Shown: piece after piece, positions 1-8,423 of the stretch
How positions within the stretch are numbered: position 1 is the stretch's first letter
Layout: the number at the start of each line of letters is the position of its first letter
Assembly (NCBI RefSeq): GCF_024055725.1
Contig: NZ_JAMXMX010000010.1
Coordinates: 124,001 to 188,000, forward strand
Direction: 5' to 3'
Length of the DNA: 64,000 bases
Origin: Actinoallomurus spadix
GTDB lineage: Bacteria > Actinomycetota > Actinomycetes > Streptosporangiales > Streptosporangiaceae
Notes under the pieces: model-generated
Database searches by the model: none
Told to the model about the DNA's origin: nothing
Seen by the model: only the letters and a program-made list of their open reading frames with translations
Made by a program: the position numbers and the translations under genes

Positions 1-1
1 G

Positions 2-1114
2 GCGGAGGGCGCGCAGGAGCCGGGCATGGTCGGCAGCCCCGCCCCGGCCGTCGACCCGGCCGCTCCGGAGCAGAAGCGCGTCCCGGTGCTCGTCGGCTAC
101 GGCGTGAAGGCCGGCTCGACCAAGCGCCGCCCGCGCAAGGCCCCGGCGCCCGCTGGACCGGTCCCGGCCGCGACCGCCGCTCCGGCCGTACGAGCGGCGG
201 AGCCCGCCGCTCCGGCGCAGACCGTCCCCGTTCCCCGCCCTGCGGGGTCGCGGGTCGCGGTGCTGGCCAAGCCCCCGGTCCGCAAGCTGGCCAAGGACCT
301 CGGCGTCGACCTGGCGACCGTCGCCGGCACCGGCCCGCAGGGGTCGATCACCCGCGACGACGTACGCCAGGCCGCCGAGGCGCCCGCCGCCCCGGCCCGT
401 ACGGTGGGCGAACGGCGGGAGGAGCGCATCCCGATCCGCGGGGTGCGTAAGCACACGGCGGCGGCCATGGTGCAGTCGGCGTTCACCGCGCCGCACGTCA
501 CCGAGTGGCTGCAGGTCGACGTGACCGAGACGATGAACGCCGTGAAGCGGCTGCGCGAGCTGCCCGACTTCGAGGGCGTCAAGGTCTCGCCGCTGCTGCT
601 GGTCGCCAAGGCGCTCCTGCTGGCGGTCCGCCGCAACCCGCTGATCAACTCGGCGTGGGACGAGGACGCGCAGGAGATCGTGGTCAAGCACTACGTGAAC
701 CTGGGCATCGCCGCCGCGACCGAGCGCGGGCTGATCGTGCCGAAGGTGCGCGACGCCCACGACCTGTCCCTGCCGGACCTGGCCCGGGCGCTCGCCGACC
801 TCGCCGCCACGGCGCGGGCCGGCAAGTCCACCCCGGCCGACCTGTCCGACGGCACGATCACCATCACCAACGTCGGCGTCTTCGGCGTCGACGCGGGCAC
901 CCCGCTCCTGACCCCCGGTGAGTCGGCCATCCTCGCCTTCGGCCAGATCCGGGACATGCCCTGGGTACACGGTGGCGAGATCAAGGTCCGCAAGGTGACG
1001 ACGCTGGCGCTGTCGTTCGACCACCGCATCGTCGACGGCGAGCTCGGCTCCGCCGTCCTCCGCGAGGTCGGCGCCATGCTCGAGGACCCCATGCGCATGC
1101 TCGCCTGGTCCTGA
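2..1114 (+). CDS. 2-oxoacid dehydrogenase E2 subunit (dihydrolipoamide acyltransferase), 5'-truncated
   Basis: E2 core enzyme that transfers acyl groups from a lipoyl arm to CoA, most like the branched-chain (Bkd) type of actinomycetes. The reading frame is open from base 2, so the N-terminal lipoyl domain and the start lie outside the window; 370 residues are visible. They begin with an Ala/Pro-rich linker containing LVGYGVK, then a peripheral E3/E1-binding domain (KPPVRKLAKDLGVDL to about residue 120) and a catalytic domain of about 230 residues. The hallmark SFDHRIVDGELG carries the catalytic His and Asp, and ITITNVGVFGVD is the usual preceding block. An ATG at 26 is in frame but lies inside the linker and is unlikely to be the start. 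The E1 genes should lie just upstream. Pyruvate rather than branched-chain specificity cannot be excluded. Confidence 0.93.
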   Translation, partial: AEGAQEPGMVGSPAPAVDPAAPEQKRVPVLVGYGVKAGSTKRRPRKAPAPAGPVPAATAAPAVRAAEPAAPAQTVPVPRPAGSRVAVLAKPPVRKLAKDLGVDLATVAGTGPQGSITRDDVRQAAEAPAAPARTVGERREERIPIRGVRKHTAAAMVQSAFTAPHVTEWLQVDVTETMNAVKRLRELPDFEGVKVSPLLLVAKALLLAVRRNPLINSAWDEDAQEIVVKHYVNLGIAAATERGLIVPKVRDAHDLSLPDLARALADLAATARAGKSTPADLSDGTITITNVGVFGVDAGTPLLTPGESAILAFGQIRDMPWVHGGEIKVRKVTTLALSFDHRIVDGELGSAVLREVGAMLEDPMRMLAWS

Positions 1115-1124
1115 TCGCGCGGGA

Positions 1125-1154
1125 AGGGGCTCCGGGCCACGCCTCGGAGCCCCT
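1125..1154 (+). terminator. Hairpin terminator after E2 gene
   Basis: A perfect stem (AGGGGCTCCG pairing with CGGAGCCCCT) with a 10-nt loop starts 10 nt after the E2 stop codon and is followed by a CT-rich run. It marks the end of the E2 operon. Confidence 0.75.
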
Positions 1155-1187
1155 CTCCCGTCACCACGGACGGCCCGCCCCACACCG

Positions 1188-1213
1188 AGGTACGTTGAGT
1201 ACTTGACGTACCT
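1188..1213 (+). promoter_or_regulatory. 26-bp inverted repeat, probable toxin-antitoxin operator
   Basis: AGGTACGT and ACGTACCT flank a partly symmetric 10-bp centre (TGAGTACTTG). The site ends 45 nt upstream of the antitoxin start. Type II antitoxins usually repress their own operon, so this is the natural candidate operator (inference). Confidence 0.55.
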
Positions 1214-1258
1214 GCCGTTGTCACAAAAGCGGCATGATCGGTGACAGGGAGTGGCATC

Positions 1259-1675
1259 ATGTCGTCTGTGCACTTCAACAGCTACACAGAAGCGCGCGCG
1301 CATCTGAAGGATCTCCTCGATGCGGCGGAACTCGGATGCACGGCGACCGTACGCCGGGAGTCCTCGATGGCGGCGGTCGTGGACGCCGAGCGACTACGAC
1401 ACTTCCTCGCCCTCGTCAGCCCGGTTCGCGCGCAGGTGGTGGCGGAAGACGGCGGCTGGTCGGTGTTCCTCCCAGGGATGCCCATCTCCGCCGATGGCGC
1501 CACCTTCGACGAAGCGATCGCGGAGATGGTGGACGCCCTCCGTGAGTATGCCGCCGACTGGCAGGAGCGACTGCGTGAGGCACCGAACCATCGCCGGCAG
1601 TGGGGACTGGTCCAGCTGATCAACCTCAGCGACGACGACCAGCTACGCGAGTGGCTCACCGGGGACGGCGCATGA
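1259..1675 (+). CDS. Antitoxin, Phd-like N-terminus with HicB-like C-terminus
   Basis: 138-residue protein of the actinobacterial 'prevent-host-death' class, expected to neutralise the following toxin and repress the operon. Residues 1-55 (SYTEARAHLKDLLDAAE, RRESSMAAVVDAERLRHF) resemble the Phd/YefM dimer and DNA-binding fold. Residues 60-105 (EDGGWSVFLPGMPI, TFDEAIAEMVDALREY) resemble a HicB-type RNase-H-like antitoxin domain, giving a two-module protein. The ATG at 1259 is preferred over an in-frame upstream ATG at 1241 because AGGGAG sits 7 nt before it. The stop overlaps the toxin start (ATGA), indicating translational coupling. A 26-bp palindrome lies upstream. Confidence 0.8.
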   Translation: MSSVHFNSYTEARAHLKDLLDAAELGCTATVRRESSMAAVVDAERLRHFLALVSPVRAQVVAEDGGWSVFLPGMPISADGATFDEAIAEMVDALREYAADWQERLREAPNHRRQWGLVQLINLSDDDQLREWLTGDGA

Positions 1676-2097
1676 ACTGGCCACGACCCACCCGGAAGGA
1701 TCACGAGTGCTTCTGCGTGACCGAAAGCTGGCGTCGGGTGCGCGACGCACGTGGACGCACCGGAACCCATCACGTCACCTATGAACTCGACCTTCCCGAC
1801 GGGTCGATCCTGCGTACCAGGATCTCCCACCCGGTCGATCGCAGCGGTTACGGCAAGAGCCTGTGGGCGCACATCCTCCGTGACCAGCTCGATGTCTCGG
1901 AGCAGGAGATCTGGGCCTGTGTTCGCGATGGCCAGAAACCCGACAGAGGAGCTCCCCCGCCGGCGCAAGACGCCCTCCCTGCTGAAATGGTGCGTCTTTT
2001 GATCACACGGGTCGGACTCACGGAGAAAGAGGTCGCCGAGATGACCCGGGAGCAGGCCATCATCCGGCTGCAGCAGTACTGGCTGGATGGCATCTGA
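1672..2097 (+). CDS. Toxin, 'cytotoxic translational repressor' family
   Basis: 141-residue protein matching the actinobacterial family annotated as cytotoxic translational repressor of toxin-antitoxin stability systems. The conserved opening NWPRPTRKDHECFC and the block GTHHVTYELDLPDGSILRTRISHPVDR are characteristic. The ATG overlaps the antitoxin stop, so the two are made together in the antitoxin-first order usual for type II systems. The C-terminal 50 residues (VRLLITRVGLTEKEVAEMT) look helical. RNase or translational activity is inferred from the family name; no catalytic residues are assigned here. Confidence 0.78.
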   Translation: MNWPRPTRKDHECFCVTESWRRVRDARGRTGTHHVTYELDLPDGSILRTRISHPVDRSGYGKSLWAHILRDQLDVSEQEIWACVRDGQKPDRGAPPPAQDALPAEMVRLLITRVGLTEKEVAEMTREQAIIRLQQYWLDGI

Positions 2098-2220
2098 GTG
2101 GACTGGCCACCGTGACGCCGGTGGTGACCCCCCAAGACCGGCGAACCGGTCACCGTTCGTCAACGTCGACGGCACGGAGACCACAACGGCGGCGCCATGG
2201 CCGCGTCACGGGGACGCTGT

Positions 2221-3432
2221 TCAGGTTCTGAGCCGGCCGGCCCGGGACTCCAGGTAGCGCTGTTCGGCAAGGCTGGCGGTGGCCTTCGCGGCGCGCCGGT
2301 AGTGCTCGTACGCCCCGGCCGTGTCGCCGGTCTTCTCCAGCAGGTGCGCCCGTACGGACAGCAGCCGGTGATGACCGGCCATCCGCTCGTCGCCGTCCAA
2401 GGTGGACAGCAGGGCCAGCCCGGCCGGCGGGCCCTCGATCTCGGCGAGTGCGATCGCGCGGTTCAGGGTGACCATCGGGTTGGGGGCGATCCGTTCCAGA
2501 ATCAGGTAGAGGGCGTGCACCTGCCGCCAGTCGGTCTCCCCGGCCGTGGCCGCGTCGGCGTGTGTGGCGGCGATCGCGGCCTGCAGCTGGTAGGGCCCCA
2601 GCGCCGGGCCGGCCAGTGACGCCTTGATCAGTTCGGTGCCCTCGTCGATCAGTGCCCGGTCCCACTTCGTACGGTCCTGCTCGTCCAGGGGCACGAGGTC
2701 ACCGGCCGCCGTCGTACGGGCGTCCCGGCGGGCGTGTGTCAGCAGCATCAGCGCGAGCAGGCCGGTCACCTCACCGTCCTCGGGCAGCTGCGCGTGCACC
2801 ATCCTGGTCAGCCGGATCGCCTCGCGCGCGAGGTCGGGGCGGTGCAGCGCACTGCCCGAGGACGCGGCGTACCCCTCGTTGAAGATCAGGTAGAGGACGT
2901 GCAGGACGGCCCGCAGCCGTTCCTCGCGCTCGGCGCCCTCCGGCAGGCCGAACGAGGCGCCGGCGGCCTTGATGCGCTGCTTGGCCCGGCTGATCCGGAC
3001 CGCCATCGTGCCCTCCGGCACCAGGAACGCGCGGGCGATCTCGGCGGTGGTCAGGCCGCCGACCGCCCGGAGCGTCAGCGCGATCTGGGAGGCCGGGGTC
3101 AGCATCGGATGGCAGCACAGGAACAGCAGGAGGAGCGTGTCGTCGGTGTCCGGTACGTCCTCGGGCAGCACGTCGCCGGCCGACGCCGACTCCCGCTCGC
3201 GGCGCGCGTGGTCACTGCGGATCTGGTCGATGAGCCGCCGGGACGCGACGGCCACCAGCCAGCCGCGCGGGTTGTCCGGCACGCCCACGGCCGGCCACTG
3301 CACGGTGGCGGCGAGGACGGCCTCCTGTACGGCGTCCTCGCATCCCTCGAACCGGCCATGCCGGCGTACCAGCGCGCCGAGGACCTGCGGCGTGAGCTCA
3401 CGCAGCAGGTCCTCGGTGATCGAAGCCGTCAC
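2221..3432 (-). CDS. ECF RNA polymerase sigma factor with SnoaL/TPR-like C-terminal extension (DUF6596, ECF42-like)
   Basis: 403-residue sigma-70 family protein that should direct RNA polymerase to a small regulon. Region 2 is near residues 10-75 (GRFEGCEDAVQEAVLAA, NPRGWLVAVASRRLIDQIRSD) and region 4 near 100-160 (TTAEIARAFLVPEGTMAVRISRAKQRIK). The roughly 240-residue C-terminal part is DUF6596 (VLYLIFNEGYAAS, HALYLILERIAPNPMVTLNRAIA), which replaces an anti-sigma factor in this class. Its GTG start overlaps the stop of the YCII gene (GTGA), an arrangement conserved for ECF42-like sigma factors, whose partner is a DGPF/YCII protein. Target promoters and signal are unknown. Confidence 0.9.
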   Translation of the reverse strand: MTASITEDLLRELTPQVLGALVRRHGRFEGCEDAVQEAVLAATVQWPAVGVPDNPRGWLVAVASRRLIDQIRSDHARRERESASAGDVLPEDVPDTDDTLLLLFLCCHPMLTPASQIALTLRAVGGLTTAEIARAFLVPEGTMAVRISRAKQRIKAAGASFGLPEGAEREERLRAVLHVLYLIFNEGYAASSGSALHRPDLAREAIRLTRMVHAQLPEDGEVTGLLALMLLTHARRDARTTAAGDLVPLDEQDRTKWDRALIDEGTELIKASLAGPALGPYQLQAAIAATHADAATAGETDWRQVHALYLILERIAPNPMVTLNRAIALAEIEGPPAGLALLSTLDGDERMAGHHRLLSVRAHLLEKTGDTAGAYEHYRRAAKATASLAEQRYLESRAGRLRT

Positions 3433-3800
3433 GCCTCCAATTGTCCGTCGGCGAACATCACCTGCCGCACCTCGACGCCCAGGCCCTCGATCGCGGCGTC
3501 CGGGATCCGCGCGGCGAGCTCGACCGCCCGCTCCTTGTTCTCGCAGTCGATCAGGTAGAAGCCGCCGAGGTACTCCTTGGCCTCCAGGTAGGGCCCGTCG
3601 GTCACCACCGGCCGGCCGCCGCGTACGGACACCACCGCGGCCTGGGACGGGTCGACCAGCGCCTGAGTGGTGATCAGCTCGCCGGACTCCTTCAGCGCCT
3701 CGATGAACGCGCCGTGGCCCTCACCGATCGCCGCCTTCTCCTCGTCGGTCAGCGCGTCCAGCACGGCCGGGTTGATGTGCATGCTGATCAGGAACTTCAT
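3429..3800 (-). CDS. YCII-related (DGPF domain) protein
   Basis: 123-residue protein of the YCII/DGPF family (MKFLISMHINP, VVTDGPYLEAKEYLGGFYLIDCENKERAVELAARIP). The family is a small alpha/beta ferredoxin-like fold of uncertain chemistry; an active-site His/Asp pair is proposed in YciI. It is the first gene of a two-gene unit with the ECF sigma factor, joined by a GTGA overlap. Such proteins are known as genetic partners of ECF42-type sigma factors and are often part of their regulon, so it may sense or respond to the same signal (inference). It is divergent from the MFS exporter, with 186 bp between them. Confidence 0.88.
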   Translation of the reverse strand: MKFLISMHINPAVLDALTDEEKAAIGEGHGAFIEALKESGELITTQALVDPSQAAVVSVRGGRPVVTDGPYLEAKEYLGGFYLIDCENKERAVELAARIPDAAIEGLGVEVRQVMFADGQLEA

Positions 3801-3986
3801 CGTCTGCCCCTTTGTCGTTCGCGAGCCCCTGGCCGGGGCCCTTCGCTCGGTTGGTCGGAGCCGCGGCCGCCGGCTTTACATGCCCCGCCGGAACACTTCC
3901 ACGGAATTCTCGCCGCGCCGATGTCAAGAAGTCCCCGGCCGCTCCGACCGACCGGCGAAACGTCCTGCGAACAGAGAGTCCCGAAG

Positions 3987-5477
3987 ATGCGAATCACTCG
4001 TGCCTGGCTGGGCGCGGCCCTTCTCATGCTGCCGACCCTGCTCGTCGCGATGGACACGACCGCCCTGCTCCTCGCGCTCCCGCGGCTGAGCGCCGACCTC
4101 GGCGCCGGCAACGTCGAGCAGCTGTGGATCAGTGACGGCTACGGATTCATGGTGGCCGGCCTGGTCATCACGATGGGTACGCTCGGCGACCGGATCGGCC
4201 GCCGGCGGTTGCTGATCATCGGCGCGGCGGCGTTCGCGGCGCTGTCGCTGGTCGCCGCCTTCGCCGTCGATCCGCTGATGCTGATCGTCGTACGGGCGCT
4301 GCTGGGCGTCGCCGGCGCGACCCTGGCGCCGTCCACACTCGCCCTGATCACCAACTTGTTCCGTGACGACCGGCAGCGCGGGAAGGCCATCGCGATCTGG
4401 GCGACCTGCCAGTTCACCGGTGGCGCGCTCGGCCCCGTACTCGCCGGACTCCTGCTCCAGCACTTCTGGTGGGGGTCGGTGTTCCTGGCCGCGGTACCGG
4501 CGATGGTCCTGCTGGTGCTCGCCGGGCCGGTCGTGCTGCCGGAGTTCCGCGGCGACCATGGCGGCCCGCTGGACCTGGGCGGCGTCGGACTGTCGCTCGT
4601 GGCGGTGCTGGCGACGGTGTACGGCATCAAGCGGCTGACCGTCGCGAGCGAGCCGGTCGCGCCGACGGTGGCCATCGTCGGCGGCGCGGTGTTCGGAGTC
4701 CTGTTCGTACGGCGGCAGCTGCGGCTGGAGACGCCGCTGCTGGACCTGCGGCTGTTCCGGAGCCGTCCGTTCACGGCCGTGATCATCGCCCTGGTCTTCG
4801 CCGGTGTCGCCATGGCCGGTACGGGCCTGTTGGTGACGCAGTACCTGCAGAACGTCCTGGGCCACTCGCCGGTCGCGTCGGCGGTGCTGTTCGCCCCGAT
4901 GGGCCTGGGGGTGGCGGCCGGCACCATGACCGCGCCGGTCCTGACCCGGTGGATGCGGCAGACCACCGCGATCGCCGGCGGGCTGGCCGGGTCGGCGCTG
5001 GGCGGGCTGCTGCTGGTCACCGTCGGCGGCGCCGGTGCCCTGCCGCTGGTGATGACCGGCATCGCGGTCCTCGCGCTGGGCACGGGCCCGCTGTTCGCGC
5101 TGGGCACCGGGCTCGTCCTCGGGGCCGTGCCTCCGGAGCGGGCCGGCTCCGCCGCGTCGATGTCGGAGACCGGCAACTACCTCGGTGGTTCGCTCGGCTT
5201 CGCGCTGCTCGGCGTGGTGGCCGCGGCGGTCTACCGCAGCGGGGCGCACGGCACCTCCGACTCGCTGGCCGGCGCGGTCGCCGCGAGCCGACACCTCCCC
5301 GCAGGCCAGGGCGCGGAGCTCCTGCACACGGCGCGGGAGGCGTTCACCGCGAGCCTGCACGTCACCGGCCTCGTCGCCGCGGGCATCTTCACCGCGCTGG
5401 CCGTACTCGTCCTGACCATGCGCCCGGCGACGCGGACCACCCCTGCCGTGCTCCCCGAGTACGAGGCGGCCGGCTGA
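3987..5477 (+). CDS. MFS transporter, DHA2-type (14 membrane segments) drug exporter
   Basis: 496-residue membrane protein, probably a proton-driven drug or metabolite exporter. Features of the drug:H+ antiporter-2 group are visible: motif A GDRIGRRRLL after TMS2, motif C-like ALGPVLAGLLL in TMS5, and hydrophobic segments spread through about 14 predicted spans. The N-terminus MRITRAWLGAALLMLPTLLVAMDTT is typical of actinobacterial exporters. An in-frame ATG at 3921 would add 22 residues, but the ATG at 3987 begins at the conserved family start. It is divergent from the YCII/sigma pair, so the ECF factor could control it (inference). Substrate unknown. Confidence 0.88.
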   Translation: MRITRAWLGAALLMLPTLLVAMDTTALLLALPRLSADLGAGNVEQLWISDGYGFMVAGLVITMGTLGDRIGRRRLLIIGAAAFAALSLVAAFAVDPLMLIVVRALLGVAGATLAPSTLALITNLFRDDRQRGKAIAIWATCQFTGGALGPVLAGLLLQHFWWGSVFLAAVPAMVLLVLAGPVVLPEFRGDHGGPLDLGGVGLSLVAVLATVYGIKRLTVASEPVAPTVAIVGGAVFGVLFVRRQLRLETPLLDLRLFRSRPFTAVIIALVFAGVAMAGTGLLVTQYLQNVLGHSPVASAVLFAPMGLGVAAGTMTAPVLTRWMRQTTAIAGGLAGSALGGLLLVTVGGAGALPLVMTGIAVLALGTGPLFALGTGLVLGAVPPERAGSAASMSETGNYLGGSLGFALLGVVAAAVYRSGAHGTSDSLAGAVAASRHLPAGQGAELLHTAREAFTASLHVTGLVAAGIFTALAVLVLTMRPATRTTPAVLPEYEAAG

Positions 5478-5481
5478 GGGG

Positions 5482-6309
5482 TCAGGGGCAGGTCTGGCGC
5501 TTGGCGGTGAGGTCGAGGGTCTTGCGGATCGAGCTGAGGCGCAGGCGCTTGGACTCCGCGCAGAACCTGCTCAGGGGCAGGTTGTACTCGGCGTGGAAGA
5601 CGGGCTTGCCCGCCGTGATGAAAGGCTTGAGCGTCGCGCACTCCTCGTACTCCGCGCACTGTTCGTTCACCGCGAAGTCGAAGTCCTTGACCAGGGACGG
5701 GATCTGGTCGAGGTCGTTCTTCAGCCCGACCGCGAGGCCCTTCTGGTGAGCGACGCGCGCCAGCATGCGGTTGAACGCCAGTTGCTGCTTCGCGGTGAGC
5801 GGGAAGCCGGAGTCGGCCTGGTAGGCGTCGACGTTGTCCGGCTCGACGCCGTCGAAGCCCTTGGCCCTGCACTGGTCCAGGCGCTTGGCCCAGATCCGCT
5901 GCAGCACGTCGAGCTTACGGATGTCGAGCCAGCGTTCCTTCGGCCATCCGTCGAGCTTCTTGCCGATGACGGACTTGGGGAACGACGCGTGGTCGGGCCG
6001 CCCCTCCTCCACCGAGCCGGCGCTGACGTAGCAGATGACCTTGCGCCCCTTGCCGTGCAGCGCGGTCACCGTCGACTTGGGCGTCTCGAACATGTCGACG
6101 TCGTAGACGCTCGCCTTGACCGACGTGTCGACCTTCCCGCTGAGCTGCCACTGCCAGCTCACGCCGACCTTCGGCCGCCACCAGGAGGCCGCCTGCACGG
6201 TCGCGGGCGCCGTCCGGTGAGCGGACACGTCGCGGGCGCCGCCACCGGCACCGCCACAACCCGCGAGCGTGACGAGGGAGAGCGCGAGAACCGCGTGCCG
6301 CAGAGCCAT
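5482..6309 (-). CDS. GH114-like lipoprotein (endo-alpha-1,4-polygalactosaminidase family)
   Basis: 275-residue secreted lipoprotein: signal peptide with lipobox LAGC at about residues 15-18, then a TIM-barrel glycosidase of the GH114 (TM1410-like) family. Recognisable blocks are SWQWQLSGKVD, VICYVSAGSVEEGRPD, GFDGVEPDNVDAY (the acidic pair likely catalytic) and VGLKNDLDQI. The known activity is cleavage of alpha-1,4-linked galactosamine polymers; a role in degrading bacterial or fungal exopolysaccharide is inferred. Its stop lies 4 nt from that of the convergent MFS gene, leaving no room for a terminator. Confidence 0.85.
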   Translation of the reverse strand: MALRHAVLALSLVTLAGCGGAGGGARDVSAHRTAPATVQAASWWRPKVGVSWQWQLSGKVDTSVKASVYDVDMFETPKSTVTALHGKGRKVICYVSAGSVEEGRPDHASFPKSVIGKKLDGWPKERWLDIRKLDVLQRIWAKRLDQCRAKGFDGVEPDNVDAYQADSGFPLTAKQQLAFNRMLARVAHQKGLAVGLKNDLDQIPSLVKDFDFAVNEQCAEYEECATLKPFITAGKPVFHAEYNLPLSRFCAESKRLRLSSIRKTLDLTAKRQTCP

Positions 6310-6477
6310 AGTCGATCAAGGTACCCGCAACCCGCCGGTACATCCGGGTTTCGGGAGAGGAGATGACGGGCCCGAATCGCGCGAACAAGCAGACACAGGC
6401 AGCACTCTAGACATTACTCTCAGCATCAGTCCCGATACGCTGAGCGAGGAGCACTCGAGGATGGTGGAGCCATGGCC

Positions 6478-7043
6478 ATGCCGCAGCCGGTCGAGGAAGA
6501 AGAGCCCCCCACGATCGAAGAGATCTGGGAGCAGACTCCGTCGTACCCGGGATTCCAAGTGGAGATCATCGACGGGAGCCTCGTCGTGAGCCCACACGGG
6601 AACTTCCGGCACTCCCGGATCAACTACTTCCTCCAAGACTTGTTCGTGGAGGTCGCGCGGAAGAACGGCTGGTATCTCTGCCACGAGCTCACCATCCACT
6701 TGGAGAGCAACCGCGACCGGATCGAGCCGGACCTGGTGATCGTGCCGCCGGAGCCGCCGATGTTCGGCGCGGCGAGGTGTTCGGGCGAGGAGTGCTGCTG
6801 GTGGCCGAGGTGACCTCCCGCGGCAACGCCGTCCGTGACCGGTTCACCAAACCCCGCAACTGCGCGCTCAGCGGGGTCCCGCTCTACCTCCTCGTCGACC
6901 CGGTCGACGAGCCGACCGCCGTCACGCTCTTCAGCGACCCGAGCGACGACGGGTACCGCACGATCGAGCGGGTCCTCGCCGGTGAGAAGCTGCGGCTGCC
7001 CGCCCCGTTCGACTTCACGATCGACACCGCGGCACTGCGCTGA
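6478..7043 (+). pseudogene. Uma2-family (DUF820) restriction-endonuclease-fold protein, frameshifted
   Basis: Uma2/DUF820 proteins have a PD-(D/E)XK nuclease fold and are very abundant in actinomycetes; their function is unclear. The first frame runs to residue 97 (FQVEIIDGSLVVSPHG, the family's IEPDLVIVPP metal-site strand), then goes out of frame at 6763-6776. The rest (EVFGRGVLLVAEVTSRGNAVRD, the E-x-T strand) continues one base earlier, as if one G or C were lost from the GGCGCGGCG run. Rejoined, the product is about 189 residues, the normal length. ATG 6472 is possible, but GGAG is placed correctly (8 nt) only for ATG 6478. Sequencing error and real mutation cannot be told apart. Confidence 0.72.
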
Positions 7044-7076
7044 CCTGCCGCCGCGACGGACGCGGTCGTTCGCGTC

Positions 7077-8423
7077 CTACTGGCCGCGCCACCAGCCGAC
7101 CAGGGTGCGCATCCAGCGCGGCCGCCCCGCGCCCGAGGGTTCGGGCCGGTTCGGCGTGGCGAGCGGCGGCGCCGAGGCCGCGGAACCTGCCGGCTCGACG
7201 GGCACCGGAGCGGGCACCGACACGGGCGGGAAGCGGACCGGGAGCGCGGTCAGCGCGCGGTGGAACATTCCCGGTCGCCACTGCAACCGGTCGGCGGGTA
7301 GCGCGAGTTCCATCCCGGGGAGCTTGTCGAGGAGCTTCTCGACCGCGACCGAGGCGATGAGGCGGCCGTGGCCCTGCGCCGGGCACGTGTGCGGCCCCGC
7401 GCCCCACGCCAGGTGCGCCCGGTTGCCCGTTCGGCCCTCCGACGTGAGCGACGGGTCGGTGTTCGCGGCCGCGAAGCTGATGACGACGGGCTGGTCCGCG
7501 GGCAGCCGGGCACCGTGGAGGTCGGTGTCCTTCGGGGGGTAGGTGACCGCGTAGTTCGCGATGGGCGGGTCCGTCCACAGCACCGCGTCGAGCGCGTCCT
7601 CGATCGCCAGGCTGCCCCCCGACAGGTCGTCCGCGAAGTGATCGTCGGACAGCAGCAAGAGCATGGTGTTGGCGATGAGGTTCTGCTCGGGTTCGGTCCC
7701 GGCGCCCACGAGCGTGACGAGCTGGTGCAGCATCTCCTCGTCCGTCAGCCCCGCCGGGTGGGCCATCAGCCAGGAGGTCACGTCGGCGCCCGGGTTGGCG
7801 CGTTTGTAGGCCACCAACTCCATGACGGCCTCCCCCAGGATCATGTTCGCCTTCTCCGCGTCGGTGCCCTCGAAGATCCCGCTCATCCCCTCGACCAGAC
7901 GGTCCGCGATCACCGAGGGGCAGCCGAACATCGCGTTGAACACCAGGAGCGGCAGGACACGGGCGTACTCGGTGATCAGGTCGGCCTGGCCGACGTGCGC
8001 GAATCGCGCGATGAGGGAGTCGGCGTTCCTCTCGACCCAGCCGCGCAGGATGTTGGAGTCCACGCGCGCCAGGCTGTCCGTCACCGCGGCCCGCAGGCGG
8101 GTGTGCGCGGCGCCGTCACTGAACATGCAGTTCGGCCGGTACGCCATCATCGGCAGCAGCGGGCAGTCGGGGGCGACGGTCGCCTCCCAGCGGCGGGGGT
8201 CCTTGGGGAACGTGATCGGGTCGCGCAGCACGTCGAGCGCCGCCTGGTAGCCGACGACGAGCGTGCCGGGCACGCCGGGCGCCAGTTCGACCGGCGCGGC
8301 ACTCCCGTGCCGGCGCAGGGCGGCGTACGTCCCGGCGGGATCGGTGGCGAACTCCGGCCCGTGCAACGGCAGCAGCCCGGAGTGGGCGGGGCAGGATCCG
8401 GCGGCGAACTGATCAGAGGTCAC
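7077..8423 (-). CDS. Cytochrome P450, CYP157-like, lacking the ExxR motif
   Basis: 448-residue P450. The heme-ligand loop is WGAGPHTCPAQG (Cys347), the I-helix block is VGAGTEPEQNL (240-248, replacing the usual AGxET/S), and the K-helix position reads DAVLW (279-283) in place of E-x-x-R. This matches the CYP157 group, in which EQSLW replaces EELLR and which often accompanies conservon operons; no conservon genes are seen here. After the P450 fold (about residue 400) there is a 48-residue Pro/Ala-rich tail ending RWMRTLVGWWRG, which could be a membrane-contacting amphipathic segment. The GTG start at 8423 has AAGGAG 7 nt upstream; an in-frame ATG at 8543 has no such site. Substrate unknown. 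Confidence 0.88.
   Translation of the reverse strand: MTSDQFAAGSCPAHSGLLPLHGPEFATDPAGTYAALRRHGSAAPVELAPGVPGTLVVGYQAALDVLRDPITFPKDPRRWEATVAPDCPLLPMMAYRPNCMFSDGAAHTRLRAAVTDSLARVDSNILRGWVERNADSLIARFAHVGQADLITEYARVLPLLVFNAMFGCPSVIADRLVEGMSGIFEGTDAEKANMILGEAVMELVAYKRANPGADVTSWLMAHPAGLTDEEMLHQLVTLVGAGTEPEQNLIANTMLLLLSDDHFADDLSGGSLAIEDALDAVLWTDPPIANYAVTYPPKDTDLHGARLPADQPVVISFAAANTDPSLTSEGRTGNRAHLAWGAGPHTCPAQGHGRLIASVAVEKLLDKLPGMELALPADRLQWRPGMFHRALTALPVRFPPVSVPAPVPVEPAGSAASAPPLATPNRPEPSGAGRPRWMRTLVGWWRGQ

Noticed and set aside
3924-5360. Long open frame (478 codons) opposite the MFS gene
   Set aside because: Arg/Gln/Gly-rich composition with no domain sense; it is the antisense shadow of a GC-rich gene whose sense frame is a clear transporter.
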